64,000 bases of DNA from Brachionus plicatilis (GCA_010279815.1 QEOQ01000212.1:211502-275501); one strand, 5' to 3'; positions 34,521 to 46,297 are shown, counted from the first letter of the stretch. Notes: generated from the letters alone by a model not told the origin. Made by a program: numbers and translations.

Positions 34521-36831
34521 TAATTAGTGATAAAAAATTATGGACTATATTTGGTAGTTTTTTGAATTTGAAATTTGATCAAAAATTTTTATTTGTCTTT
34601 TTTAGCAAGAAATAATTACAATTTTGAGACAAAATAAAAAAATGGAATTTTGAAAATAATTTTAATAAAAAAAATTACGATCAATTTGTTGAATTTTTTT
34701 ATTTTGGTTCTGCAATTAAAATTAAGAAAAAAATATTTATTAGGCTTTAAAAATGTTCAAATTAATCAAAAGAGCAAATTTATTAAACAAGCTTTATTAT
34801 TTTGAGTCAAAAAATATATCTTTATATAGTAGTAGCGATCTGTTCAGTTAATTTTTGAAAATATTCAATATTTTTTTAGTAATTCTTATTCGTCCTGTTT
34901 TGCAGAGGCATTGAAAAATCTCCTTCTCCGGTTACTCTTCATATGAATTAAACAACATCATCAAAATATTTAAAATATCAGTGATTTTTTTTTCAAAAAT
35001 TTCTAACTTTACCCAGTGGGTTTACATGATGTGAAAAAGATAGGAAGTAAGATACTAATTTATTAATAAAATGAAAAAATAACCTTCATCGTTTTTTATT
35101 TGGGTGTTTGTAGGCATTTAAAAGATATTTCGCTTTTTTTTAAGAAATTAAATTATGATATTTTGTTCAGTCATTTAATTATTAATTATGTGTGATATTT
35201 TGATTTTTTTAAGAATTTAAAAGTAAGCAAAATGTTTAGGAAATAAACTTGAAAGATAACTGAAATTCAAAAATCGTTTCTTATTATTAAAGAAATCCAA
35301 GAATGAAACAAGTCAGCTAATTACTTTTGATTTTGATTTCATTTTTTTTCTGAAAAACTTTAGCTCAGTAAGAAAACAAATAAAAAAATTCCTTAAAAAA
35401 ATATGAAAATATATAAATTTTGATCGTTCAAAAATTTAAAACTTCATTAATAAAGAATGACTTAAGCAAACTATTATGTTCGATTAAAGATTTAAAAAAA
35501 TTTAAAGACAATTCAAAGATTCATTTTTAAAGGCTTTGAGGAATATACTTCTGGTGGTGAGAAGTTATTTAATCTGACTCAGTTAGATTTAAAAAAAAAA
35601 CATTTTTTTTATTAAATGACAAATCAAATCTTTAGAACTTTTATATCTTTTATATCTTTCGAACTTTCAGTAAAAATTTTAAAAATTTTTTTATTTTAAT
35701 TAAATTTTATAAACTAAACCAAAGCTAAAATTAAAAAAAATGAAACTAATTGTTGTTTATTTGAATATCTAACTTTAAATTTTTTTTTTCAAATATCGAT
35801 CAAAAAACATCAAAAATTATTTAGCAGGCATTGTCATTTCATAGTCAAAAATTTCTTTGATAAAAAATTTTATTAAAAATAAAAAAAAAAAAGAAAAAAA
35901 TTTTATTTAAAAATTAAAAAAAAAACAAATTTTTTTTTAAATAATAAATTAATAAATTAAATTAAATTTTTATTTTTTTACCTTTTTTTTGGCAGCCCGT
36001 ATATTTTTGAAAAAAAAAATTTTAAAGTCTTTGGTTAAATAGTTGTTAACAACCATTTAATTTTTTTATTTTTTCATTTTTATTCAAATGCTAAAACGAA
36101 GAGCTGACCACTCAATCAAAACTGCGAGAAAAACTTACTCTTTTTTAAAATTAAAATAATAAATATTAGTGATTAGATAATTGTACATTTTTCATCAAAT
36201 TGTGAAGAAATCTTGAAATTATTTTTTTGTTTTTTAAATTTAAAGATTTGGCTTTTAAAATAAAAAAATTTAATTCCATCTGACTTTTTTTGAGCGAAAT
36301 TTTGACCAAACAAATAACATGATTGCTGGGTCAAATTTAGGCGATCACAATCGGACTTTAAGGGTAAAAAAAACTCGGGCTTTCTAGTGTTAAATTACAA
36401 TTGACTAAAATTGTTATCAAGACTTCATAAACTTTTGATTGGAAAAACAAAGCTGCAAAAAATTTAGAATTATTTTAAATTCGATTCGAAATCTTCAATA
36501 CTTACACCTTTTTCCTTGTTGACTGATTGACTATAAAAGTATCGAAATTCTTTCAATCTCACTAGGTATTTAGCCTGGATATGTTAATATTCTAAATTAA
36601 AAAAAGGTTTCAAAGTTTAAATTAATATTATAAATTAGAAAAATCAAAGAAGTAAAAAAACGCAATAAGATAATAGAGGATATTAAATTTTTTATTTCCT
36701 CTCAGAAATGAGTCTTTGAAAGATTGGTTGATGTCGTTTTCTAAGTATTTAAATGACTTAACAGTCACGTTTTAAATTATTTACTGCTAAAATCTTAGAA
36801 AATAAAAACTTCATTTTACATTGTTGAAAAA
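34521..36831. other. AT-rich part of segmental duplication, upstream of WD40 gene 1
   Basis: No gene. Anchors shared with copy 2 continue up to the WD40 gene (for example GGTATTT.GCCTG near 36564 and 50056), so the promoter region was duplicated too. Confidence 0.55.
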
Positions 36832-38077
36832 ATGATTTTGGCAATTTTAAATGTATTTATATTCATAAAGCCAGGTTTATATGGTGAGAAAATCGAAGTT
36901 AATTTTAAAATGTTTAATGAACAAGAAATGATTTTAACTGGCGAAAATCACAATGAAGTTAAAGTGTTTGCAACTAAAAATCAATTTTTATGTGCATCTG
37001 AATGCTCGAAATTGAATGATTGCAATACTGCAATGCTAAAGGACAGTATTTGTACAATTTTTAGAGATTGTTTAATTAATGAAAATAGAAAAAGCAGAGT
37101 AAATTCGTTTATATTTGAAAAAAAAGAGAAATGCACAAGAAAAAATTCAAATTTAACAAGTAAATAAATTTGAAATTTGAAAAAAAATTAATGCTATTAA
37201 ATTTTTAGTCAAAGCGACATTCGTTGGTCACTCAAGTTGGGTTTACTCACTTGCAGTTCTACAAAATGGTGATTTGGCAAGTGGATCTGCTGATAAAACA
37301 ATTAAAATATGGAATCCAAATAGTGGAACTTTAAAAATGAATTTGTGTGGTCATTTAGATCAAGTTGTATCACTTACAGTTCTTCAAAATGGTGATTTGG
37401 CAAGTGGATCACGGGATAATTCAACTAAAATTTGGAATACAATTGATGGAAGTGAAAAAATAGTATTGAATGGTCATTCAGGTGCTGTTTTGACACTAGC
37501 AGTTCTACAAAATGGTGATTTGGCAAGTGGATCTGCTGATAAAACAATTAAAATATGGAATCCAAATAGTGGAACTTTAAAAATGAATTTGTGTGGTCAT
37601 TTAGATCAAGTTGTATCACTTACAGTTCTTCAAAATGGTGATTTGGCAAGTGGATCATGGGATAATACAATAAAGATTTGGAATACAATTGATGGAAGTG
37701 AAAAAATAGTATTGAATGGTCATTCAGGTGCTGTTTTGACACTAGCAGTTCTACAAAATGGTGATTTGGCAAGTGGATCATGGGATAATACAACTAAAAT
37801 TTGGAGTCTAGTTGACGGTACTGCAAAAGCTACTTTCAGTGGCCATAAATATGCTGTTTTCACATTAGCAGTTCTTCAAAATGGTGATTTGGCAAGTGGA
37901 TCATGGGACAATACAATTAAAATTTTGGATCCTTTAAACGGAACTGAAAAAATGACATTAAGTGGTAACTCAAATTTTGTTTTGTCACTAGCGGTATTTG
38001 ACAACGGAGACTTAGCTAGCGGATTTTCAGATGCTTCAATTAAAATATGGAGTTTTTTTTTATTTCAAAACATTTAG
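36832..38077 (+). CDS. Secreted PAN-like/WD40 seven-bladed propeller protein, copy 1
   Basis: Exons 36832-37159 and 37209-38077 are joined in phase 1 across a 49-bp intron, giving about 398 aa. Residues 1-17 are a signal peptide (MILAILNVFIFIKPG). A small Cys-rich module follows (FLCASECSKLNDCNTA, CTIFRDC, to about residue 100) whose spacing resembles a PAN/apple domain. Exon 2 encodes exactly seven WD40 repeats of about 41 residues, each starting with GH and ending in IKIW or similar; the last closes at IKIWSFF. Blades 2/4 and 3/5 are almost identical to each other. Most WD40 proteins are intracellular, so a secreted one with uniform blades is unusual. The stop is at 38075-38077. It probably binds an extracellular ligand; that is inference. 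Confidence 0.82.
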
Positions 38078-39130
38078 AACAAACGATTTTTTGTACTGTG
38101 CAGTAAATGAATTACAATATTTTCTTTCATATTGTGTCTTAAATAACATGAAAATTTATTGACTTTTTAGTAACTTATTTCCTTTTTATAAAAGGCAATT
38201 AAGGGAAAAAAAAGGAAATCAATAAATTAAGAATTAATAATTAGTAATTGAAATTTTAAAAAAGCCTTGCTCACAGTCCCTTTATATTTGAAATTTAATT
38301 AACAAATAAATTCAATCAGTTTTTGGTCATTTATTAATGTTATTTTTAAGGGAAAAATTTTATATTATATATTAGATATATTAGAATCGCAATTTTTTTC
38401 CTATATTTTATAATCCTTTCTTTATTTTATTCAATGTTGTTTTTGTTTTCTTTTAAATTTCAATTCGATTCGTCAAAAATATATAAAGATTGCTATTTTA
38501 AAAAAAGACTTCACCCTTTCTTTTAGATAAAAGAATTTTTTTTATTTAATATTTTGAGCTTTGAATAAAATTTTATTGACTAGCCTTGTCTTTTTAAGTT
38601 CCAAAATCTATATCACTGAATAATAATTTAAAAAATTTGAAATTTTTCTGATTCAAAATAATGGTATCCCTAACTTTCGGAAAATCGAAATGAAATAATA
38701 TCAGAAATTTTGAAATACTAAAATGCGAACGCAGATAAAATAAAGAATCTAAAATGCCGAGGCGGAAAGAAATAATTTTTAAATTTTTTTTATTAAAATT
38801 ACTTAACCTAAAGCCATAAGCAAACTGTAAAAAAAAATTTAATCAACTTGGTCTATGGTTTTTTTCAGACTTGTGCATAAAATAATTTTTATTTTAATTA
38901 GAATTTTACAGGTCAATTATATTTAATTGTTTAAATTATTTAATAGTTTGTAATTTTTATAAGATAAAAGAAATAAAAAATTTTCCGAATTCGAGCTTTA
39001 GAGTTTTTTATTCCGCTTCAGAATTTTAGGCGCCACTTTCCGTTCCGTTTTCTGCGTTCCGCATTTTAGGGATAACTGAAAATAGTCAATAAAGTATCAA
39101 AATTAGCATTTTCAGACTTTTGGTTAATTT
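38078..39130. other. Intergenic DNA with an imperfect foldback
   Basis: A degenerate inverted repeat spans 38667-39072, with ends TCCCTAA and TTAGGGA flanked by TA, and inner matches AAAATGCG.AACGCAGA in inverse orientation. No gene is seen. Confidence 0.45.
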
Positions 39131-39229
39131 TTAAAATTTTATTGTATTATCCCATGATCCACTTGCCAAATCACCGTTTTGAAGATTTGCTAGTGAATAA
39201 ACCCTACTTGAATGACCAGCGAATGTAAA
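39131..39229 (-). pseudogene. Single WD40-blade exon fragment of the PAN-WD40 family
   Basis: On the minus strand, after a TTTTTACAG acceptor-like site, the frame reads TFAGHSSRVYSLANLQNG then DLASGSWDNTIKF and a stop. This matches the start of exon 2 (first blade) of the WD40 genes at 36832 and 50307, in opposite orientation and about 1 kb from copy 1. The homology ends abruptly after one blade. Confidence 0.75.
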
Positions 39230-39993
39230 CTGTAAAAATAACTTACAATAATTTCTTGTTCATTTGAATTTTTAAATTAACTTCTATTCTTTCACCATTT
39301 GAACTTATTACCATCAAAAATGTTAGCTTAATAATTGCTATACGACATTTCCTTTTCAAAATCCATCTTTTTTATACATAAGAAATCGATAAACTTTCTT
39401 TTAATCAATTATTTATCATTTATTAAAATAAATATAATATTTTCGCTTGCTTTTTGAAGAATGCAGTTTGTATATTTAATTTTTTAATGGGAAAACCATG
39501 CAAAAACGTCATTAGCCTAAAAAGCGAAGTTTATTTTTGTTGCTTATTCTGGTATTATGTAATTTATTCAGTAAACACCGCGAGGGTGATGTTAAAAAAA
39601 AATAAAATAAAATAAGAAAAAAATGTAAATAAAAGTAGAGTTTGTCTTTCTAAATAATTTTAAATAATTTTAGTGAAAAAATTATAATTTTTTAATAATC
39701 GTATAAGTAGTAACATGATTTAATAGAATTAAAAAAACTACTAGAATAATTTTTCAAATTTGTTTGTTTTTAATTTTTTTTTTTAATTTTTTTTTTAATA
39801 TTTGGAAAGAAGAAATTTTAACTTTTAAATTTTAATTTTTTTATTTATTATTCTTTATTTGATTTTAATTGTTAAATTTGTTCTTTCATGAATACTCTTT
39901 ATGTAGTAAAAAGGGTTGTGCGAAAATCTATTAATTCATTTATTTATTTATTTGAATTTAATTAACATCCTTCAGGTAAAGTAAAAATAAAAA
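39230..39993. other. AT-rich intergenic DNA, no gene seen
   Basis: Low-complexity A/T runs without open frames or repeat ends that I can support. Confidence 0.5.
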
Positions 39994-40888
39994 TTAGTAG
40001 AAGAGAGTACATTGAGATACATAGAGTACATAGAGAGTACATAGAGTACAGTCGGTGAGATCAACTCCTTCCGGTAATTCAGCACTTTCTTTGTCTCCAT
40101 TTACCTCGGGTGTTGTCCACTCCTCTAAGTTAATCAAATGGTAATCTTTATCCTTAACTTGCTTTAACTGGCCCACGACTGTTCCTTTTGGTAAGGCTAC
40201 AGAATGATTGGTTAGATTACTTAAATTGATAGTGACACTTTCACTCCATTCGACTATTCCTTTTCCTACACAAACACCGAATTTCTCTACCAGTGCCGGG
40301 TGATTCCCAACCAAGGCCTTATTTCGAAACTTTTGTGATGGCTTAGTGTCCATTAATGTGTAACTGTGTGGTGGTAGGTAAAGGTCTTTCGTTAAAGTCA
40401 AGTACAGTTGGAACCGATGCTGTTGCGATTCCAACGGGTCAAAATCCTGGTCTAAGCTAATAATTTTAGACGCTGGTCTTATAGCTACGTCATAAGTGTT
40501 CATAAAGTCAATTCCTAAAAATGGAATCAAAAAGCAAATTTTCTGCCACAATAAATTCAAAAGGGTACACTCCACCATGAATAGTTAGCGGGAGTAATAC
40601 CATGTCTTGGCAAATCATGGAGTCTTGATTCCCTAATTGTATTTTTATGGGTGCGTCTAGAGTAATTATGTCATAAAGGGTTGGATCTAAGTTATCCAGG
40701 TAGGATGCTTTTATAAATGTACGGGTGGAACCCGTATCAAGGCAATTTTTAACTGACTGGCCAAAGATATAAGCGGGTACCTCGAGCAAGTTGTTTGGGT
40801 TTACGGTCACAGTTACAATTTGAGAAACATTTAAAACATCAGAATTATTAGGGGTAGTTTTATTTTCCTTAGCCTCTAGGTCCAGCAA
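39994..40888 (-). pseudogene. Gypsy retropepsin region, truncated
   Basis: The minus strand carries a retroviral-type aspartic protease with the active-site LDTGSTRTFIK (40888-40508 frame). After a frame change near 40540-40578 it reads FLGIDFMNTYDVAIRPAS and the protease-RT linker (VGNHPALVEKFGV). It breaks off near 40050 in a GAGTACATA microsatellite (40008-40052). The RT that should follow is absent. This is the same element as the gag at 41089-41652. Confidence 0.8.
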
Positions 40889-41088
40889 GTGGTATGGTGA
40901 GTGAAAAAGGTAGGGGTCAAATAAAGAAGAAGCTAAATAAGCTGTGTCAAGATTTATTATTGAATTAGAATCGACTTTAGAGTTAGAAGAAGTAGGAGAG
41001 GAATTATTATTATTATAAGTACTCTTCGCTACATGTGCTTGTAGACTGGGTGCTTTCCGGCGAGGACATGAGGCCTTAAGATGTCCAG

Positions 41089-41652
41089 TTAAGATGGTTC
41101 TTTAAAATCTTTTCTGCGAGCCATCTTCTCACCTTCGTGCTGGTTTGCATACTTCAAAGCTTTGTTTAGATTGGTAGGTGTACGGTTCCGTACAAGTGAA
41201 CCTAGATCAGCACTTAACCCATTTATAAAATAATCCATCTTCATTCGATCCAATATGTTAGAATCATTGGTCGGAAATGCTTTATGCACAAGTTCACCTA
41301 CGCGAATAGTAAAATGATCTAATGGTTCATTCGCCAAAATCTTTAAATAATGTGTTGGCGTTTGCGGAAGGAAAGTCTTCCTTAGTTCATCCAATAGTTT
41401 TTCAAAGCTATTGCTGACGAATAAATCAGAATTAAAGCTGTTCAGAAGTTCACGGGCTCGTCCACTAGTGTAAGCTTTGAGTGCTTCAATCTTGAATTGT
41501 TCATCAGCAACTCCATATAACTTAATCTTAAATTCGGCAATCCATTGCTCCAAGTCTTCATCTGGGCTACCATTGAATACTCGAATAGAAATTGAAGGTG
41601 GGGCTCTGACGTGACTTGGCTGTGGAATTTTAGAATGGTGACTTATGGACAT
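41089..41652 (-). pseudogene. Gypsy Gag (retrotransposon capsid)
   Basis: 187 aa with a retrotransposon-gag capsid pattern (FNGSPDEDLEQWIAEFKIKL, FLPQTPTHYLKILANE, MDYFINGLSADLGSLVRNRT). After the stop at 41089, another frame carries only the second half of a zinc knuckle (GHLKASCP, about 41070). The first CxxC appears deleted, and with it the frame to the protease. The frame upstream on the minus strand (41643-41897) has an AT-hook-like KPRGRPPK and overlaps the gag start by a few bases. Confidence 0.75.
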
Positions 41653-41812
41653 GTCTGTTGAGTGGCTGAGGGGTCCTCTTGCTTCTCAGGCTCCTTATCA
41701 AGTCGAGCGATCTTGGGTGGACGACCTCTGGGCTTGGCACACTTGCTTGTTCTTTTAGCAGCACGTTGAGTTTGATGTTCCCGAGTTTCGGCACCACTTT
41801 TGTTTGTTTTGT

Positions 41813-42221
41813 TAAGATAGCTCAAAAGTTGTACGAATTGACCCACAACGACACTGAGTTTGTGTGGGCTGCTGAACACCAGGAAGTATTTGAGCATCTT
41901 AAAACTTCGTTAACTACTGCCCCACTGTTAAGTCATCCTCACTTTGATTACCCTTTTGTCATACAGTGTGACGCTAGTGACAAAGGTTTGGGAGCAGTGT
42001 TAAGTCAGGAAATTAATGGGGAAATTCGGGTTATCCAATACATTAGTAGACCGTTAACAGAAGCGGAATCTAAATGGACGATTCGAGAAAAAGAAGCTTT
42101 AGCTATCATATGGGCGTGTGAAACACTTAGACCATTTATTGTGGGGACCAGATTTATTGTAGAGACAGACCACCAGTCTCTTAAATGGCTAAAGGAAGCA
42201 AAGTCACCCGCTCAACGACAA
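41813..42221 (+). pseudogene. Gypsy RT thumb and RNase H fragment
   Basis: The plus strand reads the RT connection (KLYELTHNDTEFVWAAEHQE) and an RNase H domain with all acidic motifs visible: CDASDKGLGAVLSQ, REKEALAIIWACE and ETDHQSLKWL. The left edge abuts the gag/leader fragment of the opposite strand at about 41810, so two gypsy pieces lie head to head. The right edge is cut by the Tc1-like insertion at 42224. Confidence 0.85.
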
Positions 42222-42339
42222 TACAGTGGTGATTTGCTTTATGTATTTTACAAAAATTTCCGTAAATTTACGTAATTTTACGTAAATTTACGGAAAATCC
42301 TAAAAGTCCAAAAAAATTCGAATAAATACAAAAAAATTC

Positions 42340-43317
42340 GGGTCTTGTCACTTCTACGGACAATTGTCCCGGTCAATTGATAAAATGTAAATTTGCGGAC
42401 AATTTTTTTTGTTTAATATTTACGTGTAAATATACGGATAATGAGAAAATTACCTGGACAATTTAATAAAGTGCTGGACAATTAAAGAAAAAATTAATTT
42501 TATTATGATTATACTAAATATGTTTTTGAGTTTTTATAAATTGCATAATTAGAGGCTAAGTTAAGAATTACAATTTTTTGATTTGCTACTCCTTAAATTG
42601 TATTTATTTTGAGAAATGTTATTTTCAGTTTCTTTATTCTGAGACGTTGTTGCAACAATATTTTCATCAACAAAAACCTTCTTTGGACGACCTCGCTTCT
42701 TAGGAGTTAACTTATCTTTACTTGGTTGTTTTAAAACTTCATCAACGGCAGGATGATTTGGAATACTAATAGTTGAAGCTTTCACTAAAGAGCATTGGGT
42801 CACTGAATGAAGTAACTAGAGGTAACTAGATGAAGCAGAGCTCTAAATATGCGAGTAAATGTCCAAATTCAGCAAAAAAATCTGAAAAAGTCTGACACAA
42901 CTAATGACTGAAAATTATTAATCAATGACTTAAATATTTAAAGACTTTAATTTGAAATTTTTAGCTGACACAACATTAAGTGACTTAAAAAAGATCTTAT
43001 AACTGTTCCATAATATTCGAATTTTAGAATAAATTGCTTAGACAGTTATTATAATATTTAAATATTTATAACAAAATAAAAACAAAAAAGTAAAATAATA
43101 CAAGATTTATTAAAACTAAGTCTTGTTGCCTTTTTCATCGCAATTTTTTAAATCAAATAAAAAAATTAATTGACATAAAAACTTGTTTTTTTTTATGGAC
43201 AATTAATAAAATTAGTAGAAAATTATTTTTTTACCTGGACAATTAATTTTTTTAGTGTCCGCCAATTTACATTTTATCAATTGTCCGGGACAATTGTCCA
43301 TGGTGGTGACAAGACCC
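42340..43317. mobile_element. TIR element with perfect 8-bp target duplication
   Basis: The ends GGGTCTTGTCAC and GTGACAAGACCC are inverted and continue into longer imperfect arms (ATTGATAAAATGTAAATTTG with its complement). The 8-bp AAAAATTC flanks it on both sides (42332-42339, 43318-43325). Subterminal TGGACAATT motifs repeat on both arms, a pattern seen in hAT elements. It encodes one small basic protein. It inserted into the Tc1-like element and so is younger. Confidence 0.8.
42561..42803 (-). CDS. Small AT-hook-like protein of the 978-bp TIR element
   Basis: An 80-aa frame lying wholly inside the 42340-43317 element. It has a basic AT-hook-like core (PKKRGRPKKV, about residues 35-44) and a basic tail NKYNLRSSKSKN, suggesting DNA or nuclear binding. 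It is too short to be a transposase and may be the remnant of a longer ORF. A similar tail (KKFNLRDRN) ends the broken ORF at 28593-28937, next to another member of the element family. Confidence 0.45.
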   Translation of the reverse strand: MTQCSLVKASTISIPNHPAVDEVLKQPSKDKLTPKKRGRPKKVFVDENIVATTSQNKETENNISQNKYNLRSSKSKNCNS

Positions 43318-43567
43318 AAAAATTCGATTTTTTAAGTTTTTTTTAAAAAAATATGCTAAATAAATTCCAAAAAAAATTTACCATTTTTACGTAAATTTAC
43401 GTAAATTGATAGTAAAAAAAAGTAAATTCTGGTAAAAAGAAGTAAAAAATGGTAAATAAAAGTAAAATTTCAAACATTTAAAAATTAAATATTTTATTTC
43501 TATTTAATTCTATAAAAAACAATTTTTAAATGAAAATAAATGGCTAAATAAACATTTATTGTTTTTT

Positions 43568-44730
43568 TTAATGATTCGACCAACCACCATTCTTTTCAAG
43601 AACTTTTTTAATTACCTTTTAAATTAAATAATAAAAATTTTTTATTAATTATTTAAAATTTTTATAAATTTAACTTTTTTTAAATGATTAATATATGATT
43701 TGCATTTTTCAACTGTTAATAACTTTTGAAACTCTTCTATTGCATGTTTAGCGTCGTCATCGTTTTTTATATTTTTTTTTCGTATAAAAGTTTTCATTTC
43801 ATTCCAAACAAGTTCAATTGGATTTAGATCTGGAGATTTTTGTGGTGACTTAATCTTAAAAAATCAAAAAATTTTTACCCCTTTCAATCATAGTTTTTGA
43901 ACATTTAAAATTACCCATAGGACGTTATTAGTTTCTAGATATGTCTTACAAAGCCCTGAAGTATGTTTAGGGTCATTATCCTGATGCAGTTTAAAAAAAA
44001 ATCGTATTTGGTTGCTCCAAACGGGAATAGAAATTCACCTAATATCTCTTGGTATAATTCTGCATCGAGATTTTCCTTAAATATCTTTAATTTAACTATT
44101 AAAAATAATAATACGATAAAAAAATTCATAATCATTACTGCAAAATTTGATGCACCCTTATATGATATTCCAGTCCATATGTTTAGTTTCGACTCAAATT
44201 TTGATGAACATGGTATTGCAGTAGGGTAACTTGTAGGAAATCTTATGTGATAAAACGGTTTTTCAAAAACTATAACTGTGGTCTCATCGACAAAAATGTA
44301 TTTTCAAAATCAGCATCTTTGTAATTTAGGGACCAAATAAGGCGTTGTATCTTATGTAGATCAGTCAATAAAGGGCATTATCTTAAACGACGATAACGTA
44401 GACCTTAAGTAGAATTTTTTTTTTTTATTTTATCCATTGAATTTACTGCACATAAATACCTAGACTAAAACGATATCTACGAACCGTACTACTACTTATT
44501 TGATATCCTAATTCTCTTTCAATCTTAAAAGCTAGTTCAGTAGATGATACCCATCCATAGTTTTCTAATGACTTTTTCTTAAAATTTACGTTGTAAAGAA
44601 AATATATAAAACTTAATTTAAAAGAATTTTTACCTTAATAAAATCAATCAACTGTTTTTTTGTGACAGGATTAGTTTTTTTCTTTTTTTTTGAATGATTA
44701 TCGATGATTTTTTTAATGTACTAAACAAAT
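43568..44730 (-). pseudogene. Tc1/mariner transposase with short introns, damaged
   Basis: Read on the minus strand: a helix-turn-helix region (TELAFKIERELGYQISSSTV, about 44540-44480); a first catalytic block VDETTVIVFEKPF (about 44295); LDAELYQEIL; the second block HQDNDPKHTS (about 43975); then, after a short GT...AG intron, SPQKSPDLNPIELVWNEMK (about 43850-43800) with the third acidic residue. The end is EKNGGWSNH and TAA at 43568. Several introns of about 45-75 bp are inferred from GT...AG gaps that restore family order. An in-frame stop after the HTH part and a frame slip in a nine-T run at about 43995 indicate inactivity. A small hairpin (TACCTTGCATA..., 44783-44884) lies at the 5' edge. 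Confidence 0.75.
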
Positions 44731-45414
44731 AAATTTTTAAAAAATAATTCAAACTATGGTTTTGAAAACAATCATTTATGATTACCTTGCATACAAGCAT
44801 TATCTAGAGACACATATTTTCGGTCTGAGCTAACATTAAAAAGTCTGAAAATGGTGTTATCTCAAAGTCGCTTATATGCAAGGTATTACTTGAAATAATC
44901 CATCAATTAAGAAATATAAACTTCATCTATTTATTTTTAATAAATATTTTATCAAAATTTATTAGTGCCAGTTACTACTATACTAATTACTCAATATTAA
45001 ATAATAAATAATCATTCAAAAAAAAATTACAGCGATTGATGGTAAAGTGTTCTTTGAGCAAGTTAATTTTAGAACTCTTCTTATTTTTTTTGGATCGCAT
45101 TTTCTATTTTTGTTATGAAACAAAATTTGCTTTTCAAACTTAAACAACTTCGTGTCTCTTTTTCTTCATTTTCTTAAAAATTTCTCACTATTTTTTTTTT
45201 GTTTTCTTACTTTCATTTTTGAAATTTTGTTGAGATTATAATATGTTCATAGTATATTTAAATGAATTTGAAATCACATTTTTGAAAGCATGATTCACTC
45301 GATCTTTCTTTTAGCTTTAAAATAAAATTGTATAATCTTAGAATACAATAATGTATATTCTAAAGACTATTCTTAAATTTTAAAATTCATTCTAAAATTT
45401 AGTTGTTGCAAATA

Positions 45415-46180
45415 ATGAGTTCTAAAGCGAAGAAATCTAATTCAAAGCCGAAACCCAAAGCTAAAAAACTAAGAGAAGAGGTGACAGAAAGTGAATCACT
45501 CTCTGAAAATGAGGCCCCTAAAAAAACTCAAAAAAAAGGATAAAATTGAAGAAGAAATTGAAATGTTAGCGATTGAGTTTTTAATACCAAATGAAAAACA
45601 TCCATTCCATCACCTTCATAAGGTCGCTGGTAGTGTGGAAGTTTCGAAAATAATTGAACCGACAGATAGAGAAGAGGTAATAAACTGACTGAAAATTGTT
45701 TAATTATGTGCTTTTTTTATTGCTCTATTTTTCTTAGTTTATAAAAAATACTACTATAAAATTTGTGCATGAGATTGACAACAACCACTTGATTGTTGAC
45801 GCCGTAATTCAGTCGAATAAGATATTCAAAGTACCAAAAAACAAATTATATGTTTAAATTATTTATAAGTATCATTATATTTTTTATATTTACTAATACC
45901 TAAGACTGGGAAATTGAAAGAAAAATCTAATGGCACCAATGTGAATTTAGAAAAGACACTTTTAAATATAAATGAAAGTCTGTTCAATCTCAATTCTAGC
46001 ATTAAAAAAATTGCTGAAGACAACCAAGAGTTCAAAACATATTTTAGTGGTGCTAATTCAAGCCAAGTTCAAGTAAACTCACCTCAACAAAAACGAAAAA
46101 CTCAGGAGACTTCTTCAAGTTCAAGTGATGAGCCTGATGACTCTGGCAGTGAAGCAATTTGTAATTTTTTTTTTTGGTGA
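45415..46180 (+). pseudogene. Unknown second gene of the Tc1-like element
   Basis: Three exons are inferred (45415-45676, 45738-45851, 45905-46180) with 61- and 53-bp GT...AG introns. It starts with a Lys/Ser-rich MSSKAKKSNSKPKPKAKK, continues with an acidic-basic segment (EEEIEMLAIEFLIPNEKHPF), a middle part (IKFVHEIDNNHLIVDAVIQS), and a helical, possibly coiled-coil segment (LLNINESLFNLNSSIKKIAE) before a Ser/Asp-rich tail. One frame slip occurs in an A-run near 45535. I do not recognise the family. It ends about 20 bp before the ACGTAA-rich right terminus, so it travels with the transposon. Confidence 0.5.
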
Positions 46181-46297
46181 ATTTAAAAGTTTTTTTTGAG
46201 CGCGTTGCCAAAAACCGTAATTTTCCCGTAATTTTACGTAAATTTACGTAAAATTTGGTAAATTTTTGTAAAATACAAAAAGCAAATCACCACTGTA

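Larger units (their letters stand above)
32255..38100 (+). repeat. Segmental duplication, copy 1 (with LINE insertion)
   Basis: It is collinear with 46625-51560 in the same orientation. Matching anchors include AAACAGCTCAAAATTTTATT (32276/46640), AAATCTGAAATTTGTTCAAA (32740/47500), the CTGTTCAGTTAATTTTTGAA region (34840/48967) and the WD40 gene at the end. Non-coding parts have diverged by roughly 10-20 percent by eye. Copy 1 has an extra LINE fragment at about 33680-34420. The plus-strand frame at 32266-32448 is part of the repeat, not a gene. Confidence 0.8.
42224..46295. mobile_element. Tc1/mariner-like transposon with two genes
   Basis: The ends CAGTGGTGATTTGCTTT and AAAAGCAAATCACCACTG are complementary, with partial similarity continuing into ACGTAA-rich subterminal DNA. 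TA flanks both sides (42222-42223, 46296-46297). Inside are a minus-strand DDE transposase (43568-44730) and a plus-strand gene of unknown function (45415-46180). A second, unrelated TIR element is nested near the left end (42340-43317). The element sits in a gypsy pol fragment. Confidence 0.85.

Noticed and set aside
37274..38077. WD40 exon as a stand-alone intracellular gene starting at an internal TTG
   Set aside because: A 49-bp intron joins it in frame to the signal-peptide exon, and both gene copies share the same structure.
40008..40052. GAGTACATA repeats as a possible CRISPR-like or regulatory array
   Set aside because: Short irregular microsatellite at a retroelement breakpoint; no spacers of constant length.
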